Source: Marthasterias glacialis
Lineage: Eukaryota > Echinodermata > Asteroidea > Forcipulatida > Asteriidae
Assembly (NCBI GenBank): GCA_911728455.2
Contig: OU452228.1
Location: forward strand, 9,162,629-9,226,628
DNA length: 64,000 nucleotides
Reading direction: 5' to 3'
The notes under the pieces are model-generated. The model did not search any database. It saw only the letters and a list, made by a program, of their open reading frames with translations, and was not told the origin of the DNA. This document shows, one piece after another, positions 1 through 12,900 of the stretch. How positions within the stretch are numbered: position 1 is the first letter of the stretch; each line of letters begins with the position of its first letter. The position numbers and the translations under genes are program-made.

Positions 1-734
1 TTATGACTGAATATTTAAATGACATATGCATGCCTCAAGGATGTGTGATAAATCACTGTATACTGAGTGCTTTCTAAGTCCTGCAATTTAAAAAAAAAAC
101 ACAAAAAAATATATGGGCTTCTTTGGTAGAAATTATACACAAAACCCTCTAATGAAAAAAGATCGACTCAATGCCCTAAAAAAGTTGCCTCGCAAGACAA
201 CTTTTTAAAGTCTATTTGATGAAGCAAACATGTTCACAATACCTCCATGCTTTTTCCAAATATATCATTTGGAAACTTAAAGAAGCATCAGGTGGACACC
301 TAGAGATGGCTTTTGAAGGGTCGGGGTTTGGGAACCCCCCTCCCCCCCCCCCACAGTCGACGGCAAGTTCAGAAAGATATTTCTGAGGATCCAGGATGGG
401 GGCAGAATGGAAAGAGAAGAGCATTCAATCATACAGTAACAAAAACAAAACAGTTTTGACTTCCAGGCATAAAACGCACAAAAATGTGACTATGGTAAAA
501 CAATCTTTTGTCAGATAGAGTCTAACAACCACTTATTTGTGATGATTTAAAAACAGAAAGACGTCATTCTGATTCACTATATGTATTTGTTTCCCTGATC
601 CATATATAATGGAGACCATAATAACCTTTCTTAGATTATTATAACCCAGAAACATGGAAACTTGGATGGTCACTTGAAGCTTCTGTACAATACTGCCCCG
701 TTGTTGACAGACATATCTCCAGAGTTCTTTTTTA
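1..734. other. 3' flank of the CNBD2-like gene
   Basis: Presumed 3' UTR and flanking DNA. Positions about 28-75 match the tail of a tRNA-derived SINE family found elsewhere in the window (gatgtgtgataa...cactg). A C run lies near 337-352. I see no AATAAA signal on the minus strand that I would trust. Confidence 0.4.
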
Positions 735-956
735 TCATAATCTCAATGCCTTAGCCTTGGATCTATCCTTCAGTAGACTCGCCACAGCCTCATGTTTATA
801 ATTGGTCCAGTTGGAATGATTCTGCAGGTTATGTTGGAGAAGCTCTGGAGGAGGGTAGGGTTTGATCAGCTTGCGAATGTGACGCTTGACATGCTCAGTG
901 CAGTACTTGGCAAAGAAATCTTTCTGTACCATGATGCACTCTGCACCTCTGCTCAC
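735..956 (-). CDS. CNBD2-like exon 15 (last coding exon with stop)
   Basis: Acceptor ttcatttacag|GTGAGC, then 73 codons and TGA. It starts VSRGAECIMVQKDFFAKY, the last CNB strand and C-helix, then a helical tail with a PYPPPELL motif, ending in a Lys/Arg-rich segment. Confidence 0.9.
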   Translation of the reverse strand: MSRGAECIMVQKDFFAKYCTEHVKRHIRKLIKPYPPPELLQHNLQNHSNWTNYKHEAVASLLKDRSKAKALRL

Positions 957-3900
957 CTGTAAATGAAAAAAAGACCATTTCATTATAAAAGATGTTGTAC
1001 AGAATTTGTTTATACTCAATTGATACATCACTGTTTTTGAGAAATATATACAAAGTTGGATGGAATAAACAAGACATGGTCGTGCATGACTGTTTACGAC
1101 CAATAATGATACCTGATTGGTCAATAGTTAGAAACGTCTTAAGCTGTGTTCGCATTGGAATTTTTATGGGTAAACTAACCGAGCAAATGGGTAACTTAAG
1201 CATTTTACGTCCAGTGCAAACAGCCCAGTCAAATTTCACCCAGGTAAACTAACCAAGTCCAATGGGTAGTTTAACCGGCCACTTTCTGCCCAGGTAAACA
1301 AACCTGGTCAAACTAACCGAGTCAAAAAGTCCAGTGTGGACGCATCATCCCAGTAAAACCGGTCAGTAAAATACCACATCCGGTTCACACTCGCAAAGAC
1401 TGGTTTATCGTCGGTCGCGCGATGGTAAAATCAACGCGTGACGCAGTCTACAGTCGACGCTGATGCCTCAGTTGGTTTGTTTCACGATCGTCTCGGTTAG
1501 TTTACCCACGTCAATTAATCCAAGTGCGGACACCGGTAAGATTTACCCATTGGAAGTTACCCATGGTCTCGGTTAGATATTCATCCAACGTGAATGCTGC
1601 TCTAGGGCGTCTTTCAAAGATGTTAGCATTTGTAAGGCTGTCCCAAAGTAGTATTGATAAATATTTGTTGTATGTCTTAGTATTGATGTACGTTAGTGTA
1701 TCTTTGTTTAGGGGGGTGCAATTCAATGTATCGAACCATTCATTTCTGCACTTTTTGGAACTCAGTAGGGGGCAAGAGGTGACGGGGAAAGGGTTTTGTG
1801 GGCTTGGCCACCCCCCCCCCCCTGCCTGCCCCCCCCCCCCCCCCCCCACTCTGGTTACGCCACTGAATTAGTGCTTTGAGATGCCCATCGGGTGTGATGA
1901 AGTGCTTTAAAAACTACATATCTTTAAATTATTGTAACACTCTAATTTCAAACTTTTTGATTCATATTTGACTTACCAAGTTAACGCTTGATTGTTCATG
2001 ATCAATCCCAAGATCAACACTTAGTGTAGAGAGACCCTGCAAGGAAATAAACTTGAATTAAAACGCTATCAAGTGAACCTCTAAAATATACATTCATAGA
2101 TTTTTTTTTTTACAGTAGGCCTATTCTTTTTGCAAACACAATGGTACGAACATGTTATTAACATTGCTCTTTCAACAGGATTTAATAAGAATACATTAAA
2201 GTATAATTTACTACAAAAATCTGAATTATAAGATGAATTACAGATACAGAATAAGTCAGAGGAGACAAAATACCAAACCTTTGATAGATAATGTTATAAA
2301 CAGTTGTAAAGCTACTAAACAGTAACGGCAAAACTTATATCTACACAGGCCTAATCAAAATGATATAAAAAATTATATTATATGTCTATATCAATGAAAA
2401 CAAAGGAACTGTCAGCAAACTGCTCACCAACCAAAATGACCAGAGGTACAAAATTGTTGATGGCCTGCAATTCCACACTCTAGCAAAGTCTTTATCTCAA
2501 AGTTTAAAAAACTGTTTTTACATTGTTTTTAAAGCCTTACTCTGAAGAAATACTCTGCGAGAGTTGAAATGTGTGGCCATTGACAATTTCGGCAATGTTC
2601 ATTTATGCACAAAAATCCAGCAATATACACAAAATATTAAAGTGAATAAAATACTGGGAAGTACTGATATGAAGGAATGGTGCATAAAAATCAACACTTG
2701 TAAATGGGAATGCTGTGTCGCAACAAAACAAAGTTCATCGCAATTGCACAAATAGTTTGTATTAAAAAATGTATAAACTTGATAACTTACAAAGACATCT
2801 TTGGGTAGTAGAAGCTCTAGTTGTACAAAGACTGAGCTTTCTTTCTTGTCAGACGACGACGAGGAATCACTGCCGGTTGTATTGCTTTCTGTTACTGTCA
2901 CTTGAGGAATGAACGACTGCAACGTCAACAGCAACAACAATAACTCCGTCAAATATGAAAATTACATCGGGGATAAATGATTGTAGTTTGGTTTTACACT
3001 GTGAAACACCGATGTGTGATAAGCACTGTTTACTCCGCAGGCCTCAGAAAGCAATTCTTTCTCCATCTTTGCCAAGTTTCAAGAAGAACTTAAAAAAAAC
3101 ACATTCTCGTTCAAGGATGCTTTTGAACTGTATTTAGTAACTTATTTTGGTATCTTGCTTTGCTCTTTCTTGTTCATAGGTGGTTGTTATATTTGCTAAG
3201 CACCCTGAACATTATTAAAGTGACGGATACCGGCGCTATACAAATTTACATTACTAGTAGTAGTACACAGTGCATATCACGTGTAAGAGTGTAAGAGTGA
3301 AACCAAAATAATCTTCTCTACTCATGATGCAATTATTACATCTCTTAAATTGTTTGTGGCGACCCACTGCCAATTACAGGATTCAAACTGGCCTCTTATC
3401 ACTGGGCCTGCTCGTTGGTCTGGAGGTTCTAGAATGCTGGGGGTTGATGGGTTAGAATCCCACTCCAGCAGCCTGTGTAAAGCACTGAGTATACAGTGTT
3501 TATCACACATCAGTGTACGGGTAAAACAAAAATAGTAACAACAACATCAATATTAACAAGTTCAAGTAAACCAATGATATTCAGCTGTACTTGGAAGCGC
3601 AACAAAAATACGTTGCACTTGACAAAATCACACATGACAAAATGTTCAGCTGTTAATCATACATTTTGTAGCCCAAAAGCCAAATGCATACAACGAAATA
3701 GGAGGTACATGGATTTTAAAATTAAAGCAAGAATTACTATAATAAAAAAAAACCCAGAAAATTACAGATCACAAACATGTTAATCATTAAAGTAAATCAC
3801 TGAACAATATACAACACACTGGAAGAGTTGGAGGAACTTACTAATGGTAATATAGTTTTTCAGTTTTGTGGTAACACCATGTGGTATCTGCTTTCTCGGA

Positions 3901-6900
3901 GTACAAATACGTTCTGACAGAATTGGTTCTGCTGTTTATCTACTGCCACACGCAGTAGATTGAATCGAGGGGGACTTCTCTTGACTATCTTCACTCAGGC
4001 CTATCCCTGAGTGAGATAAGCTTGAGTCTCTTAATATTTCAACTAGCCTTCTAGTGTGTTTAAGATGCAGTTTTTTTACTTTGGAAAACGATGCGTAAAC
4101 AGTGCTTATCGCAGGTGTAATGGTAAAAAGCAAAATAACATTCTTCATCCCCTGTGCGATTATTACAATTGACAAAAAAGTGTTTTGTAAACTATTTTCC
4201 AGCAATCTTACCGTCCGTTCCGGAGAAGGGCTTGGGTTCATACTGGATATCCTTCTGAACTTGCTCCTTGAGAAGGACTGTCTGGCGGGTGTGGCACCCC
4301 GCCTGAAGTCGATGTTTGGTAGGCTGAACAGGGAGGGGTCATCATTCGATGTGTACTGGCTGAAGTTAGACTCTGAGGGTGCACCATCTAATGCCGATCG
4401 CTGTCGCGTCATGAAAGTATCGGGGAGTGACCGGTTAGAATCCATTGGATCTTGAGACTGTAGGAAAAATAAGGCAATGATTTAAGTTTCTTTAAATCTG
4501 GTAGTGTGGAGCCCACTGTTTCACCATCTAAAACCATTTACAGGCTTCACTGATCATGCATGCTTCACTTTGATCCAAGGGTAAAGCTGTAGAGTGTGCA
4601 CAAAGCTGCAGGCAAGCGGGAGGAATGGATTTTTGAATTGTTTTCAAACAGTCTATCAGCAAGAGGTTTATTTATTTATTTATTTACTTATTTCTTATTT
4701 CACCCATTTTCACTCCTGGGTGCAGAGAAGCAGTTATGATGAAGTGGTTTAAGGACACAAGTGCCTCGACTGACCTGGTCAGGATTTGAACCTACATTCT
4801 GTAAATTACAGATCTTGAGTTCACCGCACTAGACCTCTCGGCCACGATACCCCGCATAATTATCAGTATAGGACTCCAATATTCAATTTTGGAGCGTGGC
4901 AAAATAAAACATGACACATGACGTGGTTCCACCAATCAAGTGACAAGGATATTTGTGTGTGGTACATAAAAATACTTAATGGTCTCTAAAAGGTTATGCT
5001 TGGAAGTAACTATCACAGGTCTTCTTAATAATGTACAGTTTCCTGACCAAACTAACATCGTTCTACAATGGTAAATTCAAACTGTAAATTTGAACAGATC
5101 ATTATCAATTTTGCTGTGTGCTATTTTAGAAAATACTTCTATCACTTTTTTAAACCAACTGAAAAAGAGAAGAGAGAACAATATTTACCGAACTATTACA
5201 GTCAAGCTCTAAGCTTTGTGATGTGTTTACTGATGACATAGTGGGCAGAGCTAGGAACTGTAGGTGGGATGCTACTGCGCTGTTATTCCGTATCCTTGTC
5301 GTCATTGGGCGCTTTGACGCTGGCAAATCAGGAGCTGTAAATGTCAAAGGTCAAATTGAAAAATCATAAAAACTTCCAACAAAGAAACATCAAAAAAGAA
5401 AACATTTATAATTCACTGGTTTGGAAATTTAATCAAGATGCCCACACATTTGACAGGCAGTATACTTTGTTCTAGTGAGGGCAGGCAGTTTTTCCGTAAT
5501 AGCCTAATCGAGGGCAGCTCTGTGAGGGAAATGTAAATTTCTACTGGAACATTTCAAAGGGCACCAAGGCAATGACCGGGGGCATATGGAGGCAATTGCC
5601 TGAGATCAAAAGTGTTTGGTTTTTCCGGAGGGAGGAAAACCAGATGGTCTGGCAAAAAAACCCTTGTGACACAAGAGAGAATCAACACACAACTCTACTC
5701 ACGTGTTATGTCCCCAGCCAGGACTTGAACCAGGGACACATTGGTGAGAGGCGAGCGCTTTACGCACACGCCACCCATGCCACCCATATGATGAAATCAA
5801 TGAACAGATGAAATCAACGGTTTTTGGGAAATGTTTAAAGTCAGGGCTTAGACTTGCAAGTGTTGATTCCTGCACACAATGAACTCGCCTTTGGCTCATA
5901 CATTCACACTATCGTTCCCCTGTGGAACAGACTTCCAGTCTCTGTTGCTGGCAACATCACTAATGAAGTGATGAACACCTTCTCACATAAATCAGCAGAG
6001 TGTTTCCTATAGATACATTTATCTTGCTTTTCTTGTATACTTGTCTAGCAACTTTGAGTTGCAGTGAACCATTTGATTAGCCAATCAGAGCTTTTCTTTT
6101 AAGACCCTTCGGTCGGATTCTATTTGTCATTCTGGTTTTTTTTTTCTCATGGACCTCGTTAATGTCTATTGGACTATTGTTCACATTTGTACCTTATATA
6201 TAAATATAAAATATAATTCTATGCTCGAATCTACACTTTCTCCTCCATTCTCTTCAACATGCAGTACACGCAAAATAATAAGAGAATATTTGAACACAGC
6301 GATGAAGGACAACGATACACAGGTCCTGTATCTGAAAATCATTAATATTTGTTTTCTTTGGCAAAGAGCCGGACATCTAATTCCAAACTGAGATTGCAGT
6401 CCTTGCATTAAACAGAGGCTATGGTCTCTGTTGCCCTGGTCTTGGCCTTGGTGCCCCTTCAACAGTGACATGATCTGTTACTAACCTGAATGATGTCTTG
6501 TATGTAGTCGTGGTAGTCGTAGATCAGCGCTGGAGTCAGACCGTTGTGTTTTACTTGGTTTGACCGCCTTCAGTTGCTTTAACACCTGACATGAACCCTG
6601 TGAACATATGGTATAGATCACTCATTAAAAACGCATTGTTTGTTTGTTTGTTTGTTTGTTGTTGTTGCTTTTGAAAAACTTAAACAGTTACTCATTTGAG
6701 GAAGCAACTACAATCAATCTCTTACTTCCGGTTATCTTTGAGGTATGTGAAAAAAAAGTACACAAAACAATTATTTAACACCAGCATATGATGCATTTGT
6801 TACATCAGTTATATAGTTTGCAGTACCCACTGCTAATTACAGGATTTGTCACCAGGCACGCTCGGTGGTCTAGTGGTATGACATCTAGAATGCAGGGTTC

Positions 6901-9900
6901 GAATCCCACCAGGGTAGCCTGTGGATTTTTTTCCCCCGTTGGACTCAGAAAGCACTGAGCATACAGATCTTATTTCAAATCAGTGTAAAGGTAAAACCAA
7001 AATAATGATGAGTGTTAAGTATTGTATGCTCAGTACTTTCCCAGGTCATGTAAAACAAATCCACAGGCATATTATTTGGGTGGGATTCGAACCCACAACC
7101 TTTTCCATTCTTGAGCAGTTGCCTTACCACTAGAGCAGCGAGCATGCCTGGAGGCTAGAGGCGGTTTGAAACCTATATTGTAGCAGTTGGTACCACAACG
7201 GTTTTAATAGATGTTAAATTTGCATTGGGGATAAAGAATATTATTTGTGTTTTACCCATACACCGATGTGTGTTATTAAACCTTCTTTATCCTCAGATGG
7301 AATAATTACATCGATTAAAAACAATCCAGTTGAGGTAAAGACAGAAGGCTATGCCAGTAATTTATTCAAAGTTTAACATGTGAGCAGATGGTGCTGGCTA
7401 ATTATTACTAGACTGATTTTGTGGAAAGCTTAATCAGTTTCTTGGAAATACTGTCATCTCTATGAGAAGTCACAACCCAAAAATCAAGCTCAATTACAGA
7501 AAGTATAAACTATTTTGGATTTAAGTACATGTACATATATAAAATTAAACCACGCTTTCACTTGGTCCTAGTAAATGAAACAACAAGTCAGATTTGAAGC
7601 TGCGCATGGTCTGCTGAATACGAAAATAACTAGTTTGCTGTCTTGACAACCAAGCACCATGTGAAAGTCAGTTGGAGCTGGATAACTAATTTTATATATC
7701 AATTTGTCTATGGTATAATCCGCTATTTATTTCACTTGTTTTTACTCACTTTTTTTACGTGGTGTGATGGAACAAAAGGTAATACATTTGCACGTGTCAC
7801 CTGTGTGGAAGGGAGCACGTATCAAGCATTATACTAGCAACTACTATATGCGTAAGTTGAATGCTTACGACGTATGCAAGCGGGATTATGATTGGCGATC
7901 ATCCTCTTCAATCCTAAAAGTCTGAGCCTTTTACAAGGTCCAATCAGAAAACGTTTTAGACAATTAGTTAGACCAGAACCTTCCTTAAAAGAAGGTCACA
8001 CGGTGGTGGTGTTTGCATTTATGGCGAGTTGAAGAGTCTGGGGTTACTGAAAACCGTGCAATTCCCACAGCGAAAAAATCAGCGAAAAGGAGCCCTGACA
8101 AATGGATATGGGAGCATTGGTACTTACAGATTTGACAATGTAGATCCAGTCAGATTTATTGCTGTCTTTTACTACGACTTGTCCACGTCTGAAGTGAAAA
8201 TCAAACCAAACAAAGCATCACTTTTAAACAATTTTTCTCAAGGTACAATCATTCATGGAGCATTAATTTCACATAACTAGATTGTCAGTCAGTTGTAGTA
8301 TATTAAGAACGAGCAATGGATTGGATATAAAATATAATACATGACACATTATAGACATTCTCAACAAAGAAAGTAATATAAGAAAATAGGCAAAGAAAAG
8401 AAAATATCATAAACAAATTATTGACAGAAAAAAATTCATATCAACACATCAAGTTATAAAATGCAAACCTAAAAACTTATTTCCGATTTCTGCCATCAAT
8501 GTCATGTGCACAACTGTGGAACTGCCCAATATATAATATATATATCAAATACAACACTGAGATGAGCTACACTGAGGTAAAAGTGACAGTCGTTTGTTTG
8601 ATTCTAAAAGTTACTGAATAACAGAATTAACCCCTTGCACTAACGTCACATGAGGCACTCGCCATTTCGGCAGTTAAATTGACGTACAAAATTATGGTAA
8701 GCATGTAATCGGCACGTCGGCTAAAACGAGCACTACACTGTACAACACACAGGAACATTGACTCCCAAAATGGCACAACCAAGATTATTGTGACGATGAC
8801 GTTATACCCAGCATTATTTAACATGCCCTCGTTTTAGAGTTGATGCAAGAATACAATTTTGTACATTTTGTGGATGTTTATCCTTCTAAAGGACAAAGAT
8901 CTAATAAATGTTTTGCATTTGTGCAACGGAGAGAATATTTTCATGGCTTTGCCTTGTTGAAACATTCCATCTTTCAGCTCATTGAAATATTCTCACCATT
9001 GCACTCTGAAACATTCATTATTTGTTTACTACAGCAGCACTTGGCTGATTATCAATCAGCCTATTATAGTGACTTACTTGTAAAAATGAAAGAGGCACAT
9101 CTCTGGATGATCAATTAATCTCTCAAGAGGCCAATACTTCATAAAGGGAAGTTGCCTGCACGAAATGATTGAAAGAACAGCCAAATAGTCAAACAATATT
9201 AAAATGTATTAACTCTTAAATTATAAAAGTATTAGAAAAAGTACAAAGTATTAATTCAAAAATGTCATTGTTCATCTTAGTTCTTGTATGAAGGTGCTCT
9301 TCAAAATCAAGGATCATGTGAAAATGGTATATTGCAGTCTTATGCTCAGACTCTATGAACTGCAAACAAAGCAAGTATTTTGAATTCTTGTCACAGTCTA
9401 AACGCTGTTTTTATTCAAAGTATCGGATACCCTTTGGCAATCCGACCACATCCAAAACCAATAGCCAAACAGGCAGCACAAATAAATGTGTACTTGTAAA
9501 ATCAATGCTTGTCACAGTACAAGCAACAGGTTGAAATGAAAAACACTGTTCATTACATACTAGAGTACAGTTTCGTTTCCACCCATGAAACATTCGGTTT
9601 GAATTATAGCCTCCTGAAACTCGAGAGCACTATGCCAACTGTACCACATAATAACAATTATACAATACATAATGCCCCATAAAATAGTCATTACGACGAC
9701 TGGCTTCATGTAACCACCCACTATGTTTATTACTGAGCATAAGGCAGTTTATCATCATAAATGAACGATAAAAGGAATTATTATGTAGTAAATGACCTTT
9801 GGAATATTTGATGTTTTTGAAATTGGCTTATTATCAATTTCTGACAAGAGAGCTGTGATCCGCAAAATGGAAAATCCCAAAACAGTGGAGCTGTCTCTAC

Positions 9901-12900
9901 TTAATGAGCCACAGTGAACTTTAAGAGTGGTACATGTAGTGAGTATTAAAGACTCTCTACATCATCACAAATTCAAAACTAGACGAAAAAACACAAAAGG
10001 GCTTTGCCTTTCTCCCAACTAATGGCCAGTTCTTGTCTTTCAAGAAATGTTGAAGGCAAACAGAAATATTACAAATTTGTATGAGCTTTTTTCAAACCAA
10101 GTTGGCCCCTCAAAGAGACTTATAGTATTATTACCCCTGATCATCAGTCCCTGAGCATTTCTAAAACCATCTCAACTACTAAGGAGTATGCAGCACCGGC
10201 AACCAAATGGGCAAACATGATGCAACTATCTCTACCCTCACAGGTACCCATTTACTCCTGGGTGGTGAGAAGCAATTATAGTACAATGTCTTGCTCAGGA
10301 AGACAAGTGTCACACACAGTAACCTAGCCACCAAAACTTGAGTTTGATTCACTAGACCACTTGGCCACGACGAGCCACAACCTATGAACAAAAATCCTGA
10401 AATCAGGAGAAAAAAAAATCAAACAACCGGCCAGCAGGTTAAATTTACCTCAGGAACTTGACATGATCAGGCTCTTCCCCTGGCTGCTGCCCTCTCATGA
10501 AGATGTCAAAGAAGTCCTCCCTACCGATGGCTAGCAGCTGTACGTCACCCTGGCTTGAGACCGTTGCAGTCCTCTTGGAGTGATGGAGGAGGGCTAGCTC
10601 CCCGAAGCTACTGCCCTTGCGCAGGACGGCCGCTGTGCGAATTTGTGGCTCACCGGTGTCCGCCTTGGTCTCCATTATGGTCACCACAGCTGAAATAAGC
10701 AATCAATATCAAAACGATTTAAATAACATACTGTAAACTTTATGAAAACCCCTCATGAAGTTAAAATAAACTCAAACCTTGAGTCAAAAATAACATTATA
10801 GAAGTAAAAGTGAAAAATCCAACCATCTGAAGAGTTGTTATTACTAATAATATATCTTTTGGGTAATGAGACTAAGGAACCTTCAGAAGTAACCCACAGG
10901 TCTGAAGATACCTGTTGAGATGAAGATGTTGCAGAAATTAGAGTTTAGATGGTGGGAGGAAAAACCCAACTGGAGGGAAGACCCACGCAATTAGGTAGGG
11001 ACTGAAAACCCAGGCAAGGCTCTTGTCTGACAAGGGGTTTGAACCCGGTCCCACAGAGATGAAAGGCAGGGAAGAAACCACTGAGCCAAACTGATAGAAC
11101 TGAATTAATAGTTACATTTCAAGAATGTACAGAGTTTAATGAAAGTTCAGCTAACAGACAGTAATATAAGAACGCACAGACAGACAGTGTGAAACCAGAT
11201 CAGACAGTAGTTGTAATTAAAGGACTTACCTGAACCTGATATAACAAAATAAAAGTTCTCTGCGTAGTGACCTTGTCTGATTATTACTCTCTTTGGTGGC
11301 ACGCTGGAATAAAATATAACAAATAAATAATGATAATAACAATGTAAAAAAATGATTAGTCTAAACAAACAAAGTTTTAAAAATGAAGATAGTTATATAC
11401 TCATTTCATGGGATTTACAGGCCTACACTTAACAAAACTACTGCTGGAGCTATGCTTTATCTAATTAAAAACTAGAAAAAGACTTTTCTGTTTACTTACG
11501 CTTATATCATCTAACATACATCAACACCTACGAAATTGAAATTACTAATTGAAGTATCTTAAACTAGTTATATAACTTCATACTATTGAGAAAAAGTGCA
11601 CATAATTTTCATAAATCTACATGTAAATCTAACAGTAGAATGATTACAACTCTACAGTTTGCTGTAGATTCTCGTTATATACAAATCTCCAGAAAAAAAA
11701 CGTTCCAATTAGAAAAGACTTCTGAATCCCCTCAACATTACACCTCTTTTATATGAAAAACAATAAAGTTGTACTTTTTTTTATTTTTGAATGCTGGAAC
11801 ATTTTATGCAATAATAATGCAAGGTAAGCACAAATACTTTGCAAGATAAATAAACAAATCATGGGAATGACATTTCCTGAAATACATGAAAAAATAAACA
11901 TAAATGAACAGATAAAATCAATGGATTTTGAGAAAAGACATGTAGTTTAAGCAAAACTATAGTTCCAGAAGTGTAGATTCATGCATAAAATGTATGAGTC
12001 ATACTCATTTTTATTTATTCCCCAAAACAAAATTTTTAACAGGTTAGCTTCTCCAGGTTCTTCTAAAAGAATAACACTTGTATTAAAAATAATTGGGAAA
12101 ACATGACAAAGTTTGCAAATTGTTGCATACAATAAAAAAAGTTTATATATGCACAGATTAAAATTTGAAGCAATAAACCACGAGAGAAACTGACATAGTA
12201 AATTTCAATTCAATTTTGGGATGACCAAACACAAATTGACTGTAACCCGGATTTTGACCCTCAACCCCCGGTTTAACATACCGGTACGTTAAGCCGGGGG
12301 GTCGCAGATTCAAATCCTGCAAGTCAACTTTACTTTGTTCATCCCAAAAACTGAGTTTAACATTTTGAAAAAAGAACTTAGCTGTTGCAAACTGCTCACA
12401 AACCAAAAGAACACGGTATAAATGCAATTTTTTTAATGGCCTCATATTTCGACCCTAGCAGAGTCTTTCTCAAAGGCTAAATGACCTTTGAAAAAGACTC
12501 TGCTAGGGTCGAAATGTGAGGCCATTAACAATTTATGCAGCTTCAATTTTTGTCCCAATTATTGCTCTTTGTAATACACAGCTATCAATGGAATTAAATT
12601 TGATGTATTTACCTTTCAAACCAAGCAACTTTGACCAGTTTTTCTTGCATATGGAGCGGGTACTCTGCAAACGACTTCATAGTTTGGAGTCCATATAATG
12701 CCTGGAGATGAGAAGAAAAAAAACAATGTCAATATAAAAAGTGACAATACAATCACTATTTATTTTAATCCATGCAAATGCAGGCCTGGTATTTTGTTCG
12801 TTTAAGGGCAAGGCAAGTTTTCATCAATGCCAAGAAAATATGTGATTCCTGGCCATTGCCAGTGTCCCATTACTTGTTAACATTTTCCTCACTGAGGTGC

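Noticed and set aside
6868..6930. tRNA gene
   Set aside because: A- and B-box words are present, but no cloverleaf with matched acceptor and anticodon stems could be drawn, and the same head is followed by a dispersed SINE tail at several loci.
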